A stretch of 22,144 nt of DNA, taken from positions 1 through 22,144 of the forward strand of contig JBBIVA010000056.1 in assembly GCA_037439945.1 (NCBI GenBank), read 5' to 3'. Source of the stretch: CALEUX01 sp037439945. GTDB taxonomy: Bacteria; Bacteroidota; Bacteroidia; Bacteroidales; Marinilabiliaceae. Made by a program: the position numbers and the translations under genes. Of the stretch, positions 7,069 to 16,164 are shown in pieces. Each line of letters begins with the position of its first letter. Position 1 is the stretch's first letter. A model generated the notes under the pieces. The model saw nothing but the letters and a program-made list of their open reading frames with translations, did not search any database and was not told the DNA's origin.

Positions 7069-9492
7069 TTATTCATCATAGTAACCATACCCATATCCGT
7101 TACGGTACCCATATCCATATCCATATCCATATCCATAACCATAGTTATACCGGTACCCGAGAATGCCCTTTTTAACATTTATATCGTTTACCAAAACACC
7201 TATATTATTAATGCCTTCTTCCTGCATTTGGTGAAGGGTATGAATAAAAATTTCCTTAACAGTATGATTTTGACGTGTTAAAAACACCAGGGAATCTGCA
7301 AACCTCGCAAGTAAAAAGCCATCAGTAACAATCCCCATAGGCGGAGTATCCAATAAAATAATATCAAATCTTGACTTCAATTCTTCAAACAAAAGGTGGG
7401 ACCTGTGTGATCCTATTAACTCCGATGGATTTGGAGGAATAGGGCCCGAAGAAATTACATAGAAGTTCTCCTGGGGGCCGGGTTGAATAATTTCTTCAAT
7501 AGTTGCCTTGCCAATAAGGTACTGCGACAAACCCTGATGATTATTTAATTCTAAAACCTTGTTCAGGCCTGGTTTTCTTAAATCGAACCCAACAAGAACT
7601 GTTTTTTTACCCGAAATTGCGAAAACAGATGACATATTTAGGGCGCAAAATGTTTTTCCCTCACTGGGCATAGATGATGAAATTGCAATTACCGGGGTTT
7701 TTGTCTCAGCTGTCATATATTCAAGCCTTGTACGTATTCGCCTGAAAGTTTCGGCGATGATGGATTTAGGATAAAGAGTAACAACATTGGAGCCTTCCTT
7801 CCCATTATGTATAATATGCCCAATTATTGGAAGGTTAGTTATCCGTTCAACATCTTCAGCATTATTAAGTCTGTTGTCAAGGAGTTGCTTAATAATTATA
7901 AAAGCCATGGGTAGCAGCAACCCAATTAAAACAGCTTTTTTCTGGTCTTTCTGTGTTGTAGGAAAAACCTGTCCGGTAAATCTTGCACTCTCCAGAATTG
8001 AATGGTCAGATGTATTTGAGGCTTTTTGTATTTGCGCTTCACTTCTTTTTCGAAGCAAAAAAGTATAAACCTCATTGTTAAGGTCAAATTGTCGTTCAAT
8101 TCCTAAAAGTTTTCTCTCTGTTTCCGGCAACTGGTAAAGCTGGGTGGCTGTTTCGGCATGCAAGCTTCGCAATCTCAATATTTCTGTGTCGATAATTTTA
8201 ATTTGATTTATTATTCCATCTGTCAGTGTTTTTTTAGCCACTTCCATTTTTGTCTCCAATTCTATTATATATGGATTTTTTGTGTTCGAAAGGGTTTGCC
8301 TTTCATTATTAAGTTCAATAATTTTCTTTATCTGTTCGGTTACAATGTTATTTGTTATCTGAAACGAAGCAGGAGCAATACTCCGTTGAAAAAGAGAATC
8401 GCTCGAAAAGTAATTTTTTAAATAATTGTAATAATTCCTCGATATTTTCAATTCAGAAATTTGATTGGTAATTCCCTCAATCTGTGTAAAAAGGATTGAT
8501 GCCTGTGTACTTACACTCTGGATTTGATGAGATGTTCTAAAATTACTTAACTCACTACCCTTATTAACCAGCGAATCTGAAATTATTAATAGCTGATCTT
8601 CAATAAAATTTATTGTGTTTGTTGCAATCTGGTTTTTTTTCTCAAGGTTGGCACTAATAAAAACCCTGGCCAGGGAATTTAAAAATACATTGTTTTTTTG
8701 TGGGTTGTTACCTGTAACCGAAAGTCTTACTATACTGGTGTTTTCTCCGGTTTTTGAAGCCTGAAAACTACCTTGGTAAATGGATGTTAAAACCTCAGGG
8801 TTATTGAATTCAAAATAGTGGCCCCTGTCCTCAGATTTTTCTAATCCCAGGTTTTCAATTTTTATTCTCAAATAAGGAGTCTGAACCCATTCTCCAAATC
8901 TGAAAATGCCTTCTAATTGAATTTTTCCAATACCACCGCCTGATGTACCCTTAGAGTAGTTATAAGTTTGTGGTTGTTCGTTAAGGGCGTTAATCCTGAA
9001 TTGAACATTATCAATATTTGTAATATAAATTGGAGTGTTAACAATTTGTGGGTGAACTGAATCAAACTGAACTTTAAACGGAAGTGAACCATAGAGTTCA
9101 GTGCTTTTCATTCTGCCCGTTTTAAAGTATGACAGGTTAAAATTAACATCCCTAATAGTTTGTCTTATAATTTCCCATGAGTGCAATATTGCTATTTGGT
9201 TATCAATGCTCCTCATTCCTGAACTCAAAACAAAACCTTCCATCATGCTGTTTTGGGGTTTTTCTGAACCTCTTTCTTCTAAAAGTAAGGTCATTGAAGC
9301 TCTGAAAATTGGCTGCGTATACCTGTGGAGCATATAAACTAAAAACAGGGCAAGGGGAACAGTAATTGCAAATAACCACCAAAACCTTAATGTTTCAAAA
9401 AAAATCTTTTTGTAATCAAGCATTATCGGTGAGTTAGAATCATGCTTTAGAAAATTAATACTTTGTTTTCCGGTATTTTTAACATCATTCAT
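7069..9492 (-). CDS. Wzc-like polysaccharide co-polymerase / BY-type tyrosine kinase (copy 1)
   Basis: The 807-residue protein has the fused Wzc layout: membrane helix 1 (about 38-55), a periplasmic Wzz domain with coiled-coil stretches, the motif around P-E-T-E-R-K (456-461), membrane helix 2 (about 518-536) and a cytoplasmic kinase. The Walker A segment is S-S-M-P-S-E-G-K-T-F (606-615), Walker A' is V-L-V-G-F-D-L-R-K-P (632-641), and Walker B is I-I-L-L-D-T-P-P (711-718). The A' motif has Gly in place of the first Asp, as I recall for many homologues in this phylum. The tail is extreme: 13 of the last 28 residues are Tyr, mostly as Tyr-Gly repeats, giving the autophosphorylation cluster that controls oligomerisation. 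It should set chain length and couple polymerisation to export. The start lies 10 bases after the Wza-like gene, so the two form an operon. Confidence 0.9.
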   Translation of the reverse strand: MNDVKNTGKQSINFLKHDSNSPIMLDYKKIFFETLRFWWLFAITVPLALFLVYMLHRYTQPIFRASMTLLLEERGSEKPQNSMMEGFVLSSGMRSIDNQIAILHSWEIIRQTIRDVNFNLSYFKTGRMKSTELYGSLPFKVQFDSVHPQIVNTPIYITNIDNVQFRINALNEQPQTYNYSKGTSGGGIGKIQLEGIFRFGEWVQTPYLRIKIENLGLEKSEDRGHYFEFNNPEVLTSIYQGSFQASKTGENTSIVRLSVTGNNPQKNNVFLNSLARVFISANLEKKNQIATNTINFIEDQLLIISDSLVNKGSELSNFRTSHQIQSVSTQASILFTQIEGITNQISELKISRNYYNYLKNYFSSDSLFQRSIAPASFQITNNIVTEQIKKIIELNNERQTLSNTKNPYIIELETKMEVAKKTLTDGIINQIKIIDTEILRLRSLHAETATQLYQLPETERKLLGIERQFDLNNEVYTFLLRKRSEAQIQKASNTSDHSILESARFTGQVFPTTQKDQKKAVLIGLLLPMAFIIIKQLLDNRLNNAEDVERITNLPIIGHIIHNGKEGSNVVTLYPKSIIAETFRRIRTRLEYMTAETKTPVIAISSSMPSEGKTFCALNMSSVFAISGKKTVLVGFDLRKPGLNKVLELNNHQGLSQYLIGKATIEEIIQPGPQENFYVISSGPIPPNPSELIGSHRSHLLFEELKSRFDIILLDTPPMGIVTDGFLLARFADSLVFLTRQNHTVKEIFIHTLHQMQEEGINNIGVLVNDINVKKGILGYRYNYGYGYGYGYGYGYRNGYGYGYYDE
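7109..7132. repeat. CCATAT x4 hexanucleotide tandem repeat inside a coding region
   Basis: Four perfect CCATAT units at 7109-7132 are flanked by degenerate copies (CCATAA after it, ACCCATAT before). On the coding strand they read GGATAT, that is Gly-Tyr. The 6-bp unit keeps frame, so slippage would change the number of Tyr-Gly pairs in the kinase tail without inactivating it. Confidence 0.8.
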
Positions 9493-9502
9493 AAACTGGG
9501 CG

Positions 9503-10294
9503 TTATTTTGTAAGGGCTTGTATGGTTAAATATATAGCAAGTACCGAACCCGCTACCCCAAAGGAAAAGGATTCACCAATCCCCCAGGCCCTTGCTTTCA
9601 TTGGTCTAACATATATAACATCATTGTTGTATATGTAAAATAAATCTGAATCAACAAGGTTTTTATCCGTTAAATCTATATAATAAAAAACTGAACCTGC
9701 AGGGGTTGGTCTCACAATTTTTACCTTGCGTTTTTTTCCATAAGGTTTAATTTCACCTGCAAGGCCCACGGCCTCGTATATTGTAATCTGTTCTTTTCCC
9801 ATATCTATTCGTCCCGGCCTTCCAAATTCACCTATTGCAACAAACGATGCATTTAATAACCTTACAGTTACCTGGGCATCACTTAAAAATGGCTCTAATG
9901 CCTGTGTAATTCTTTGTTTTGCAGTTGCATTGTTACACCCTTGTAAGTTAATTTTACCAACAAATGGAAAATCAATATCCATGTTGTCGTCAATGGGATA
10001 AGTATAAAGGGCTGTAGATTGTTGAGCACCGGCGATAATATTTCTGCTGGGGTTGAAATATTCAGATAATTTTGGATTGGAAGTTGAAACGTGAATATAT
10101 AACTGGTCATTTGGCATTAAAATGTATTTACCTGTTATAGATTCGGGTTTGCCAAACTTGTTTTCATAGTTTTTTCTTCCGGATTGGTCCTGAAAATAAA
10201 CCGTCTCTCTTTGAGGGATACAACTGTTTAATATAATTACAGTTAAAGCAAAAGATGCAATCCTGCTTTTGTATAATAATGAATTTGGTTGCAT
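9503..10294 (-). CDS. Wza-like polysaccharide export lipoprotein
   Basis: The 263-residue protein has a lipoprotein signal with lipobox I-L-N-S-C25. A polysaccharide export (Poly_export) domain at about 50-145 contains Y-I-L-M-P-N-D-Q-L-Y-I and D-I-D-F-P-F-V-G-K-I, and an SLBB-type domain follows (S-F-V-A-I-G-E-F-G-R-P-G onward). The C-terminus carries a predicted membrane helix (about 245-260, V-A-G-S-V-L-A-I-Y-L). It is shorter than E. coli Wza (fewer SLBB repeats), as is usual in this phylum. Role: forms the outer-membrane/periplasmic export channel that works with the Wzc-like partner encoded 10 bases downstream. It is probably the first gene of the minus-strand operon; the start ATG at 10294 directly precedes the signal peptide. 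Confidence 0.88.
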   Translation of the reverse strand: MQPNSLLYKSRIASFALTVIILNSCIPQRETVYFQDQSGRKNYENKFGKPESITGKYILMPNDQLYIHVSTSNPKLSEYFNPSRNIIAGAQQSTALYTYPIDDNMDIDFPFVGKINLQGCNNATAKQRITQALEPFLSDAQVTVRLLNASFVAIGEFGRPGRIDMGKEQITIYEAVGLAGEIKPYGKKRKVKIVRPTPAGSVFYYIDLTDKNLVDSDLFYIYNNDVIYVRPMKARAWGIGESFSFGVAGSVLAIYLTIQALTK

Positions 10295-10542
10295 AATTTT
10301 TATTTATTGAAAGGGTGAAACTAAAAATAAAAACCCATGTATAACTTACAAATTTTGGTATTTAAAAAATTTTGTTTTACAAATTTATGCTTTTATTGCT
10401 AAAAAACAGACTTTGGGTATAAAGGTGAATTTTTTAAGTACATGGCAAAATAATTTGATAATTTTTTGAAGCAAATATTTTGTTGCATTGTGTTAATCTT
10501 CGGGGATTGGCTTTATTTTCATATTTTTGGATTTGATTTGGA
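10295..10542. other. Divergent control region of the polysaccharide locus
   Basis: These 248 AT-rich bases separate the divergent wza-like and WecA-like genes, so promoters for both halves of the locus should lie here. A minus-strand candidate is listed separately. On the plus strand TATTTTTG at 10522-10529 fits the -7 pattern but has no -33 TTG at the right distance and sits very close to the ATG. Confidence 0.45.
10380..10409 (-). promoter_or_regulatory. Candidate promoter of the wza-wzc operon
   Basis: On the minus strand TAAATTTG (10387-10380) matches TAnnTTTG exactly. It is preceded after 19 bases by CTG (10409-10407) in place of TTG. This predicts a leader of about 75-80 nt before the ATG at 10294. 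Pattern match with one mismatch. Confidence 0.3.
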
Positions 10543-11643
10543 ATGATTATGGTTAATTATAACATTATTTTGCAAATAGTTTTTGCAGGTTTATTATCAT
10601 TTATTTTGGTTTTTGTTAGCATCCCAACCATTTTAAAGGTATCTCACTCAAAAAACCTCTTTGATGAACCTGGAAAAAGAAGGGTTCACAAGCAAAGAGT
10701 ACCAACTCTTGGCGGGTTAGGTATATTTATAGGAATATTGTTTACATATACTATTTATCTCGATTGGTTTGATTATACTGCCATACCTTTTCTGGTACCT
10801 GCATTATTGGTAGTATTTTCAATAGGCATAAAAGACGATATCCTGGTAACAGCCCCAATTATGAAATTACTTGGCCAACTTTTAGCCGCCTTTATAATTG
10901 TTGGATTTGGTGATTTCAGAATAACTGATTTTCATGGTTTTTTTGGTTTACGGCCCGATTTTTTCATTAGTATATCAATAACCATACTTTTTGTGGTATT
11001 TATTGTAAACGGTTTTAATTTAATTGATGGTGTTGATGGTTTGGCTGCCATAACCGGGGTAATTACTGCTGCTGGTTTTTCAATCTGGTTTTTTTTAAAT
11101 GGTGAATTTATAATGGTAATACTGGCTTCCATTCTAATTGGTGCCCTTATTGCATTTATGTATTATAATGTATTTTCCCAATCGCAAAAAATTTTTATGG
11201 GCGACACCGGCTCGCTCCTTATAGGCTTCTTATTGTCTGTTATGGCAATTCGTTTTATGGAATTTAATGCTGGAGCAGTAAGGTCGTCGTTGTTATTCAG
11301 TATGACCTCGGCCCCTGCGGTTGCTATGGGAATTTTAATAATTCCTATTATGGACACCATAAGGGTATTTTTCCTGCGTATATCAAAAGGACAATCCCCG
11401 TTTGCCGCTGATAAAGCACATATACACCACCGGCTGCTAACTCTGGGGTTCTCTCATATTCAAATTGCCTTGATTCTGGGGGGTATCAATATTGGTTTTA
11501 TAATATTATCTTATTGTTTAATGAACATTGGAATGTTGAAGCTTTTAATAATAAACTTTGTTCTTGGGGTATTAATTTTTCAGATACCTTCATTGGCAAT
11601 TAGGTACAGGAAAAGAAAAATGTTGCAGGGAAAGAATTTATAA
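10543..11643 (+). CDS. WecA/MraY-type undecaprenyl-phosphate sugar-1-phosphate transferase
   Basis: The 366-residue protein is a polytopic membrane enzyme of glycosyltransferase family 4, about 10-11 helices. Such enzymes transfer a HexNAc-1-phosphate (often GlcNAc-1-P from UDP-GlcNAc) to undecaprenyl phosphate on the cytoplasmic face. Visible motifs are R-V-H-K-Q-R-V-P-T-L-G-G at 47-58, the D98-D99 pair (I-K-D-D), N-G-F-N-L-I-D-G-V-D-G at 156-166, F-M-G-D-T-G-S-L at 218-225, and the substrate-specificity H-I-H-H-R-L at 293-298. That last motif is typical of the WecA branch rather than MraY. It is the likely initiating enzyme of the polymer made by this locus and is transcribed divergently from the export operon. 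The ATG at 10549 is an equally possible start. Confidence 0.88.
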   Translation: MIMVNYNIILQIVFAGLLSFILVFVSIPTILKVSHSKNLFDEPGKRRVHKQRVPTLGGLGIFIGILFTYTIYLDWFDYTAIPFLVPALLVVFSIGIKDDILVTAPIMKLLGQLLAAFIIVGFGDFRITDFHGFFGLRPDFFISISITILFVVFIVNGFNLIDGVDGLAAITGVITAAGFSIWFFLNGEFIMVILASILIGALIAFMYYNVFSQSQKIFMGDTGSLLIGFLLSVMAIRFMEFNAGAVRSSLLFSMTSAPAVAMGILIIPIMDTIRVFFLRISKGQSPFAADKAHIHHRLLTLGFSHIQIALILGGINIGFIILSYCLMNIGMLKLLIINFVLGVLIFQIPSLAIRYRKRKMLQGKNL

Positions 11644-11852
11644 TGATAGAAAATCCAAGATCAAAAAGTAAGAATGTTATTGTAAAATGAAAGGCGGTAA
11701 CATTACTTATAACAAAATTGCCTAATAAACAATAGCAGCTTAAAATAATTTGGACTCCACTATGATACCCATAGTTTTTAAATGAATATCAGAATAAACT
11801 TCATACTAAAAAATTGTTGTTTTGAGAGGTTTTAAGCATTTAAATTTTTTTA

Positions 11853-12611
11853 ATGAAACTTTCCTTAATTACAGTAACATTTAATAGTGCCAAAACAATT
11901 AACGATACAATAGGTTCGGTGCGTAGCCAGGCCAACCCAAATATCGAGTATATAATCATTGATGGTGGAAGTAATGATGGTACACTTGATATAATTAAAA
12001 CAAACAGTGATTTAATTACTACCTGGATAAGTGAGCCTGATAATGGCATATATGAGGCTCTTAATAAGGGACTGGATATTGCAACTGGCGAAATTGTGGG
12101 TTTTTTACATGCAGATGATATTTTTGCAAATACAAATATTTTAAATGAAATAATTTCTGCTTTTGAAAATTCTGATGCGGATTTTCTCTATGGTGATTTA
12201 GTGTATATAACAAGTAGGCATCCTTTTAATGTTATACGGTATTGGCAAAGCGGCCCCTTTTTAAAATCATCACTTTACCGGGGCTGGATGCCACCACATC
12301 CAACTGTTTATTTTAAAAGAAATTTATTGCACCGAACTGGCTTATTCAATACTCAGTTTAAAATAGCTGCCGATTATGACTGGTTGTTAAGATGTCTAAC
12401 AATTCCTGAATTAAAAGTTTACTATTTGCCAAAAGTGATGGTGAAAATGAGGGTGGGGGGAGCAAGCAATAAAAATATTTATCGAATTATAAAGAAAACT
12501 AAAGAAGATTACAGGGCAATAAAAAGCAATAAGGTGGGCGGAATTTATACACTTTTTTATAAAAATTTCGGAAAATTAAACCAGTTTTTTTATCAAGCAA
12601 AGGAGGAATAG
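11853..12611 (+). CDS. Family 2 glycosyltransferase (WcaA-like)
   Basis: The 252-residue protein has a GT-A fold of family GT2 and no membrane helix, so it acts in the cytoplasm on a lipid-linked intermediate using a nucleotide-sugar donor. Motifs: I-T-V-T-F-N-S-A at 6-13, D-G-G-S-N-D-G-T at 37-44, E-P-D-N-G-I-Y-E-A-L-N-K-G at 61-73, and the metal-binding H-A-D-D at 86-89. Acceptor-side elements P-H-P-T-V-Y at 148-153 and A-A-D-Y-D-W at 172-177 also match this subfamily. The donor and acceptor cannot be deduced. It lies between the WecA-like and second Wzc-like genes on the same strand. A 209-base gap separates it from the former, in which I see no clear terminator or promoter. Confidence 0.87.
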   Translation: MKLSLITVTFNSAKTINDTIGSVRSQANPNIEYIIIDGGSNDGTLDIIKTNSDLITTWISEPDNGIYEALNKGLDIATGEIVGFLHADDIFANTNILNEIISAFENSDADFLYGDLVYITSRHPFNVIRYWQSGPFLKSSLYRGWMPPHPTVYFKRNLLHRTGLFNTQFKIAADYDWLLRCLTIPELKVYYLPKVMVKMRVGGASNKNIYRIIKKTKEDYRAIKSNKVGGIYTLFYKNFGKLNQFFYQAKEE

Positions 12612-12695
12612 TGTAAGTTAATGGTATAAAAAAATAAAAGATTAATGAAAAAACATATTTTTGTATAATCTATAACCTGAATCAACTTATATGGC

Positions 12696-15092
12696 ATGGT
12701 AACACCTGCTTCCAATCATAACTACAATAAACATAACCCTCATAAAAATGATGGTTTTTCTGAAATAAGAAAAATTATCAGGCTGGTATTAAGGAATTGG
12801 TATTTGTTTGTAATTTCCATGATTTTGTGTCTGGGTTTTGTTGAATTTTACCACCGGTATACACCCCAGGTTTACCGCGCATCTGTAACAATGTTATTTA
12901 AGAATAACCCTGAACGGACGCTATCTCAAACAAGTTTAATGGAAGGGTTTGGTCTTTCACCCGAAATGAGAAGTGTTGAAAACCAGACGTTTATAATCCG
13001 TTCCAATAAAATGGTCCGAAAAGCTGTGGACAAACTGGATTTTGGGATTTCATATTTTGTTAAGGGAAGATTAAAGGATACAGAACTTTATGGGAGTTTA
13101 CCCTTTAATATTATAATTGATTCTATACATCCTCAGATATTAAATACATTAATAAACCTGAAATTTACGTCAAATGGTAAAGTGAGAGTTAATATTAATA
13201 CAGAAAACGCAACTTTACATAATTTTGCCCTTTCAAGTAATGTGGGAACATCAGGCCCAATTAATTTGGATACAACAATTGCTATAGGCGAAAAACTGAA
13301 TCATAGTGCATTTTCTTTTTTGGTTAACCTGGAACAAACTCCTGGTGCAGATTTATTTTCGAACGAGTATTTTGTAATTTTTAATTCACATTCAAATATT
13401 ACAAGCCGTTTTAGGGAAAGTTTAACAGTGTCAAATTATCGGGAGGGTTCCTCAATTATTTTTATTAGTACCAGGGGAGAACAGCCTCAAAAAATTGTTA
13501 GGTTCCTCGATGTTTTTTCCGAAGTTATTATTGTTAATAACCTGGAACGTAAAAATGATATGGCCAACCGTTCGCTTGAATTTATTCAAAAGCAACTTGG
13601 TCAGATTTCTGATACATTAAAGGTTATGCAACAGCGGTTGATGGATTTTAGGCAAAACAACCGTTTTATGATCCCATCCGAGATGTCGCAGAAATTGTCT
13701 GCTGAATTTTTTGAAAAGGAAAAAGAGTTAATGAAGATTGATCTTAGCCGCGATTATTTTCAGGTTTTAAAAAAGATGTTAATTAACAACCAAATTGATG
13801 AAAATGATTACCTTATGCCGGCGTTTGCATCTGATAATGCCGGATTAACACGACAACTTGTATTGGAACACATGGCCCTTTTAAATGAATTATCCCTTCT
13901 GGAAGGTGCTGGCAAGGTCAATCCCTACAATAAAGAGCTAACAAAAAAACTTGGCTTATCAAAAGAAAATCTCATTATAGTTATAGATAAACAACTTGAA
14001 ACTATTGCGCTGCAAAAGAAAGAAGTTGACAGGCTATTAGAAGGTTTATCAGCCAAAATTGGCGATTTACCTGCTCTAGAACGCGACTACCTTGCCCTGG
14101 AGCGTACCTATAAACTCAACGATGCCATTTATACTTTTTTGTTACAAAAAAACTCTGAAACTCAAATTACAAAAGCTTCAAATATACCCGACAACGAAAT
14201 TCTCGATCAGGCCTCGTTAAGTGGTATTATAACCCCCAACAAAAGGAGTAATTTCAGTAAAGCATTTTTAATTGGCCTGGTAATTCCTGCGTTATTAATA
14301 GCCATAAAAGAGTTTTTTAATGTTAAAATTCGCGGGAAGGATGATTTAGATGTTCTTGGGTTTGATGTAAGTTTAGTTGGAAGCATTATCCACAGCAAAG
14401 AAAAAAGTGAAAATGTGGTTATGGAAAACTCCATGAGTGCCATAGCAGAATCCTTCCGATCTTTAAGAGCCCGGCTTAGGTTCCTTATGGGCCAGGCTAA
14501 TGGTAATGTTATCTCCATAACATCAACTAATACGGGTGAAGGTAAAACTTTTTGTGCCATAAACCTGGCAGCTGTTTTTGCAATATCGGGGAAAAAGACA
14601 CTGTTGGTAGGTTTTGATATGAGAAAACCCAGGTTATCGGGTGTATTTGGATTGGGTAACCAGCCTGGTATAAGCGGTTTTTTAATTGGACAGGTTGAAC
14701 TTGGCGAAATTATTCAATCCACCGTAAAGGAAAACTTGTTTGTTTTACCAGCAGGAATAGTTCCTCCAAACCCATCGGAATTAATTTTAAGTACTAAAAC
14801 TGTTGAGTTGTTTAGTTATCTGAGAAAAAACTTCGATATAATAATTATTGATACACCTCCCGTGGGGCTTGTTTCTGATGCCAGGATTTTAATGGACCTT
14901 TCTGACTGTCATTTATATATTGTTAGAGCTGGTGTTACAAACCGTGAGCATTTTACATTAACTCTGTCTAACCTTATAAATGAAGAAATTCCGTGTCTTG
15001 GATTAGTACTTAACGATGTAAACCCAACCCACAATGGATACGGGTATTCAAGTTCAGGATATTATAGCCCCCAGATCAATAATAAAGGTTAA
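12696..15092 (+). CDS. Wzc-like polysaccharide co-polymerase / BY-type tyrosine kinase (copy 2)
   Basis: The 798-residue protein is a full-length paralogue of the kinase at 7069-9492 with the same architecture: helix 1 (about 35-50), a periplasmic Wzz/coiled-coil region, a second helix (about 523-540) and a kinase domain. Walker A is T-N-T-G-E-G-K-T-F (about 610-618), A' is L-L-V-G-F-D-M-R-K-P, and Walker B is I-I-I-I-D-T-P-P (about 714). Shared blocks such as G-R-x-K-x-T-E-L-Y-G-S-L-P-F near the N-terminus confirm common origin. Its tail has only four tyrosines (Y-G-Y-S-S-S-G-Y-Y) and ends in a polar stretch, unlike copy 1. An ATG five bases upstream gives only a 3-codon frame, so 12696 is the start. 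It has no adjacent Wza of its own in the window, so it may share the export lipoprotein at 9503. Confidence 0.9.
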   Translation: MVTPASNHNYNKHNPHKNDGFSEIRKIIRLVLRNWYLFVISMILCLGFVEFYHRYTPQVYRASVTMLFKNNPERTLSQTSLMEGFGLSPEMRSVENQTFIIRSNKMVRKAVDKLDFGISYFVKGRLKDTELYGSLPFNIIIDSIHPQILNTLINLKFTSNGKVRVNINTENATLHNFALSSNVGTSGPINLDTTIAIGEKLNHSAFSFLVNLEQTPGADLFSNEYFVIFNSHSNITSRFRESLTVSNYREGSSIIFISTRGEQPQKIVRFLDVFSEVIIVNNLERKNDMANRSLEFIQKQLGQISDTLKVMQQRLMDFRQNNRFMIPSEMSQKLSAEFFEKEKELMKIDLSRDYFQVLKKMLINNQIDENDYLMPAFASDNAGLTRQLVLEHMALLNELSLLEGAGKVNPYNKELTKKLGLSKENLIIVIDKQLETIALQKKEVDRLLEGLSAKIGDLPALERDYLALERTYKLNDAIYTFLLQKNSETQITKASNIPDNEILDQASLSGIITPNKRSNFSKAFLIGLVIPALLIAIKEFFNVKIRGKDDLDVLGFDVSLVGSIIHSKEKSENVVMENSMSAIAESFRSLRARLRFLMGQANGNVISITSTNTGEGKTFCAINLAAVFAISGKKTLLVGFDMRKPRLSGVFGLGNQPGISGFLIGQVELGEIIQSTVKENLFVLPAGIVPPNPSELILSTKTVELFSYLRKNFDIIIIDTPPVGLVSDARILMDLSDCHLYIVRAGVTNREHFTLTLSNLINEEIPCLGLVLNDVNPTHNGYGYSSSGYYSPQINNKG

Positions 15093-15135
15093 TTGTTTGG
15101 TTTGAACTTACAGTTATTAATCGCAGCTTTATTTT

Positions 15136-16152
15136 ATGGCCGTTTTATATAAAGATTATTCATTGTTAAGGCATAATACCTTTGGTTTTGACGTACGTGC
15201 CGATTTTTTTTTCACATATTCCTCATCGTCCGAATTGATTGATTTCATAAAGGAAGGCCGATTAAAAAGTAAAACATTCTTTGTTTTGGGTAAAGGAAGT
15301 AACATACTCTTTATTTCTGATTACAGGGGTTTAATCCTTTACTCTGAAATTTTAGGGATTAATAAGGTTGAAGAAACCAAAGAATATGTAATTGTTGAAG
15401 CCGGAGCAGGTGTTGAATGGGACATCCTTGTGCAATGGAGTGTAGATAATAATTTCTATGGTATTGAAAATCTTTCAGCAATTCCCGGCTCAGTTGGCGC
15501 ATCACCGGTTCAAAATATTGGTGCTTACGGAGTGGAGTTAAAGGATGTTTTTTATAAAGCCAAAGGGGTTTATATCGAAACTGGTGAAGAGTTTATAATT
15601 TCTGCCCCCGATTGCCGGTTTGATTACCGTTATAGCATTTTTAAAGGACCTTTAAAGGGTAAAGTAATTATTACCAGTGTTTTATTTAAATTGGCAAAAA
15701 GTAGTGAATTTAAATTGGGATATGGTTCTGTTATGGACGAAGTTCATAAAATGGGCGGGCCGACTCTCCAAAATATTAGAAAAGCAATTACCGAGATAAG
15801 AAATTCAAAACTGCCCCTACCTGAAAAACTTGGTAATGCTGGTAGTTTTTTTAAAAACCCGGTAGTAAATATCAATGAATTTGACCCTATTTTAAAAACA
15901 TTTCCTGATTTACCGTTTTACCAAACAAATAACCCTGATTATAGAAAAATACCTGCCGGCTGGCTTATTGAAAAAGCCGGATGGAAAGGAAAATCAATAG
16001 GTAATGCAGGGGTTCATAGCCAACAGGCATTGGTATTGGTTAATTTGGGCGGGGCAAAAGGAAGCGAAATATTAGAACTTGCCCGCCAAATTTCATATAG
16101 TGTTAATGAAATATTCGGAATAAACCTTGAAATGGAGGTTAATGTAATATAG
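15136..16152 (+). CDS. murB: UDP-N-acetylenolpyruvoylglucosamine reductase MurB
   Basis: This cytoplasmic FAD enzyme reduces UDP-GlcNAc-enolpyruvate with NADPH to UDP-MurNAc, the second committed step of peptidoglycan precursor synthesis. The 338-residue length matches type I (E. coli-like) MurB. Visible motifs: L-R-H-N-T-F-G at 11-17, the FAD-binding G-K-G-S-N-I-L-F at 52-59, I-P-G-S-V-G-A-S-P-V-Q-N-I-G-A-Y-G at 116-132, Y-R165-Y-S-I-F-K with the catalytic Arg, and G-N-A-G-S237-F-F-K-N-P with the proton-donor Ser. The C-terminal L-E-M-E-V holds the conserved Glu. All active-site positions I can judge are present. It starts 43 bases after the second Wzc-like gene and may be read through from it; it converges on mltG with 12 bases between stops. 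Confidence 0.96.
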   Translation: MAVLYKDYSLLRHNTFGFDVRADFFFTYSSSSELIDFIKEGRLKSKTFFVLGKGSNILFISDYRGLILYSEILGINKVEETKEYVIVEAGAGVEWDILVQWSVDNNFYGIENLSAIPGSVGASPVQNIGAYGVELKDVFYKAKGVYIETGEEFIISAPDCRFDYRYSIFKGPLKGKVIITSVLFKLAKSSEFKLGYGSVMDEVHKMGGPTLQNIRKAITEIRNSKLPLPEKLGNAGSFFKNPVVNINEFDPILKTFPDLPFYQTNNPDYRKIPAGWLIEKAGWKGKSIGNAGVHSQQALVLVNLGGAKGSEILELARQISYSVNEIFGINLEMEVNVI

Positions 16153-16164
16153 GGGATTGATCAT

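Noticed and set aside
7066..7281. Plus-strand open frame with an Ile-Ser repeat
   Set aside because: It is the antisense reading of the Tyr-Gly repeat and kinase tail of the Wzc-like gene; its repeats come from the CCATAT units.
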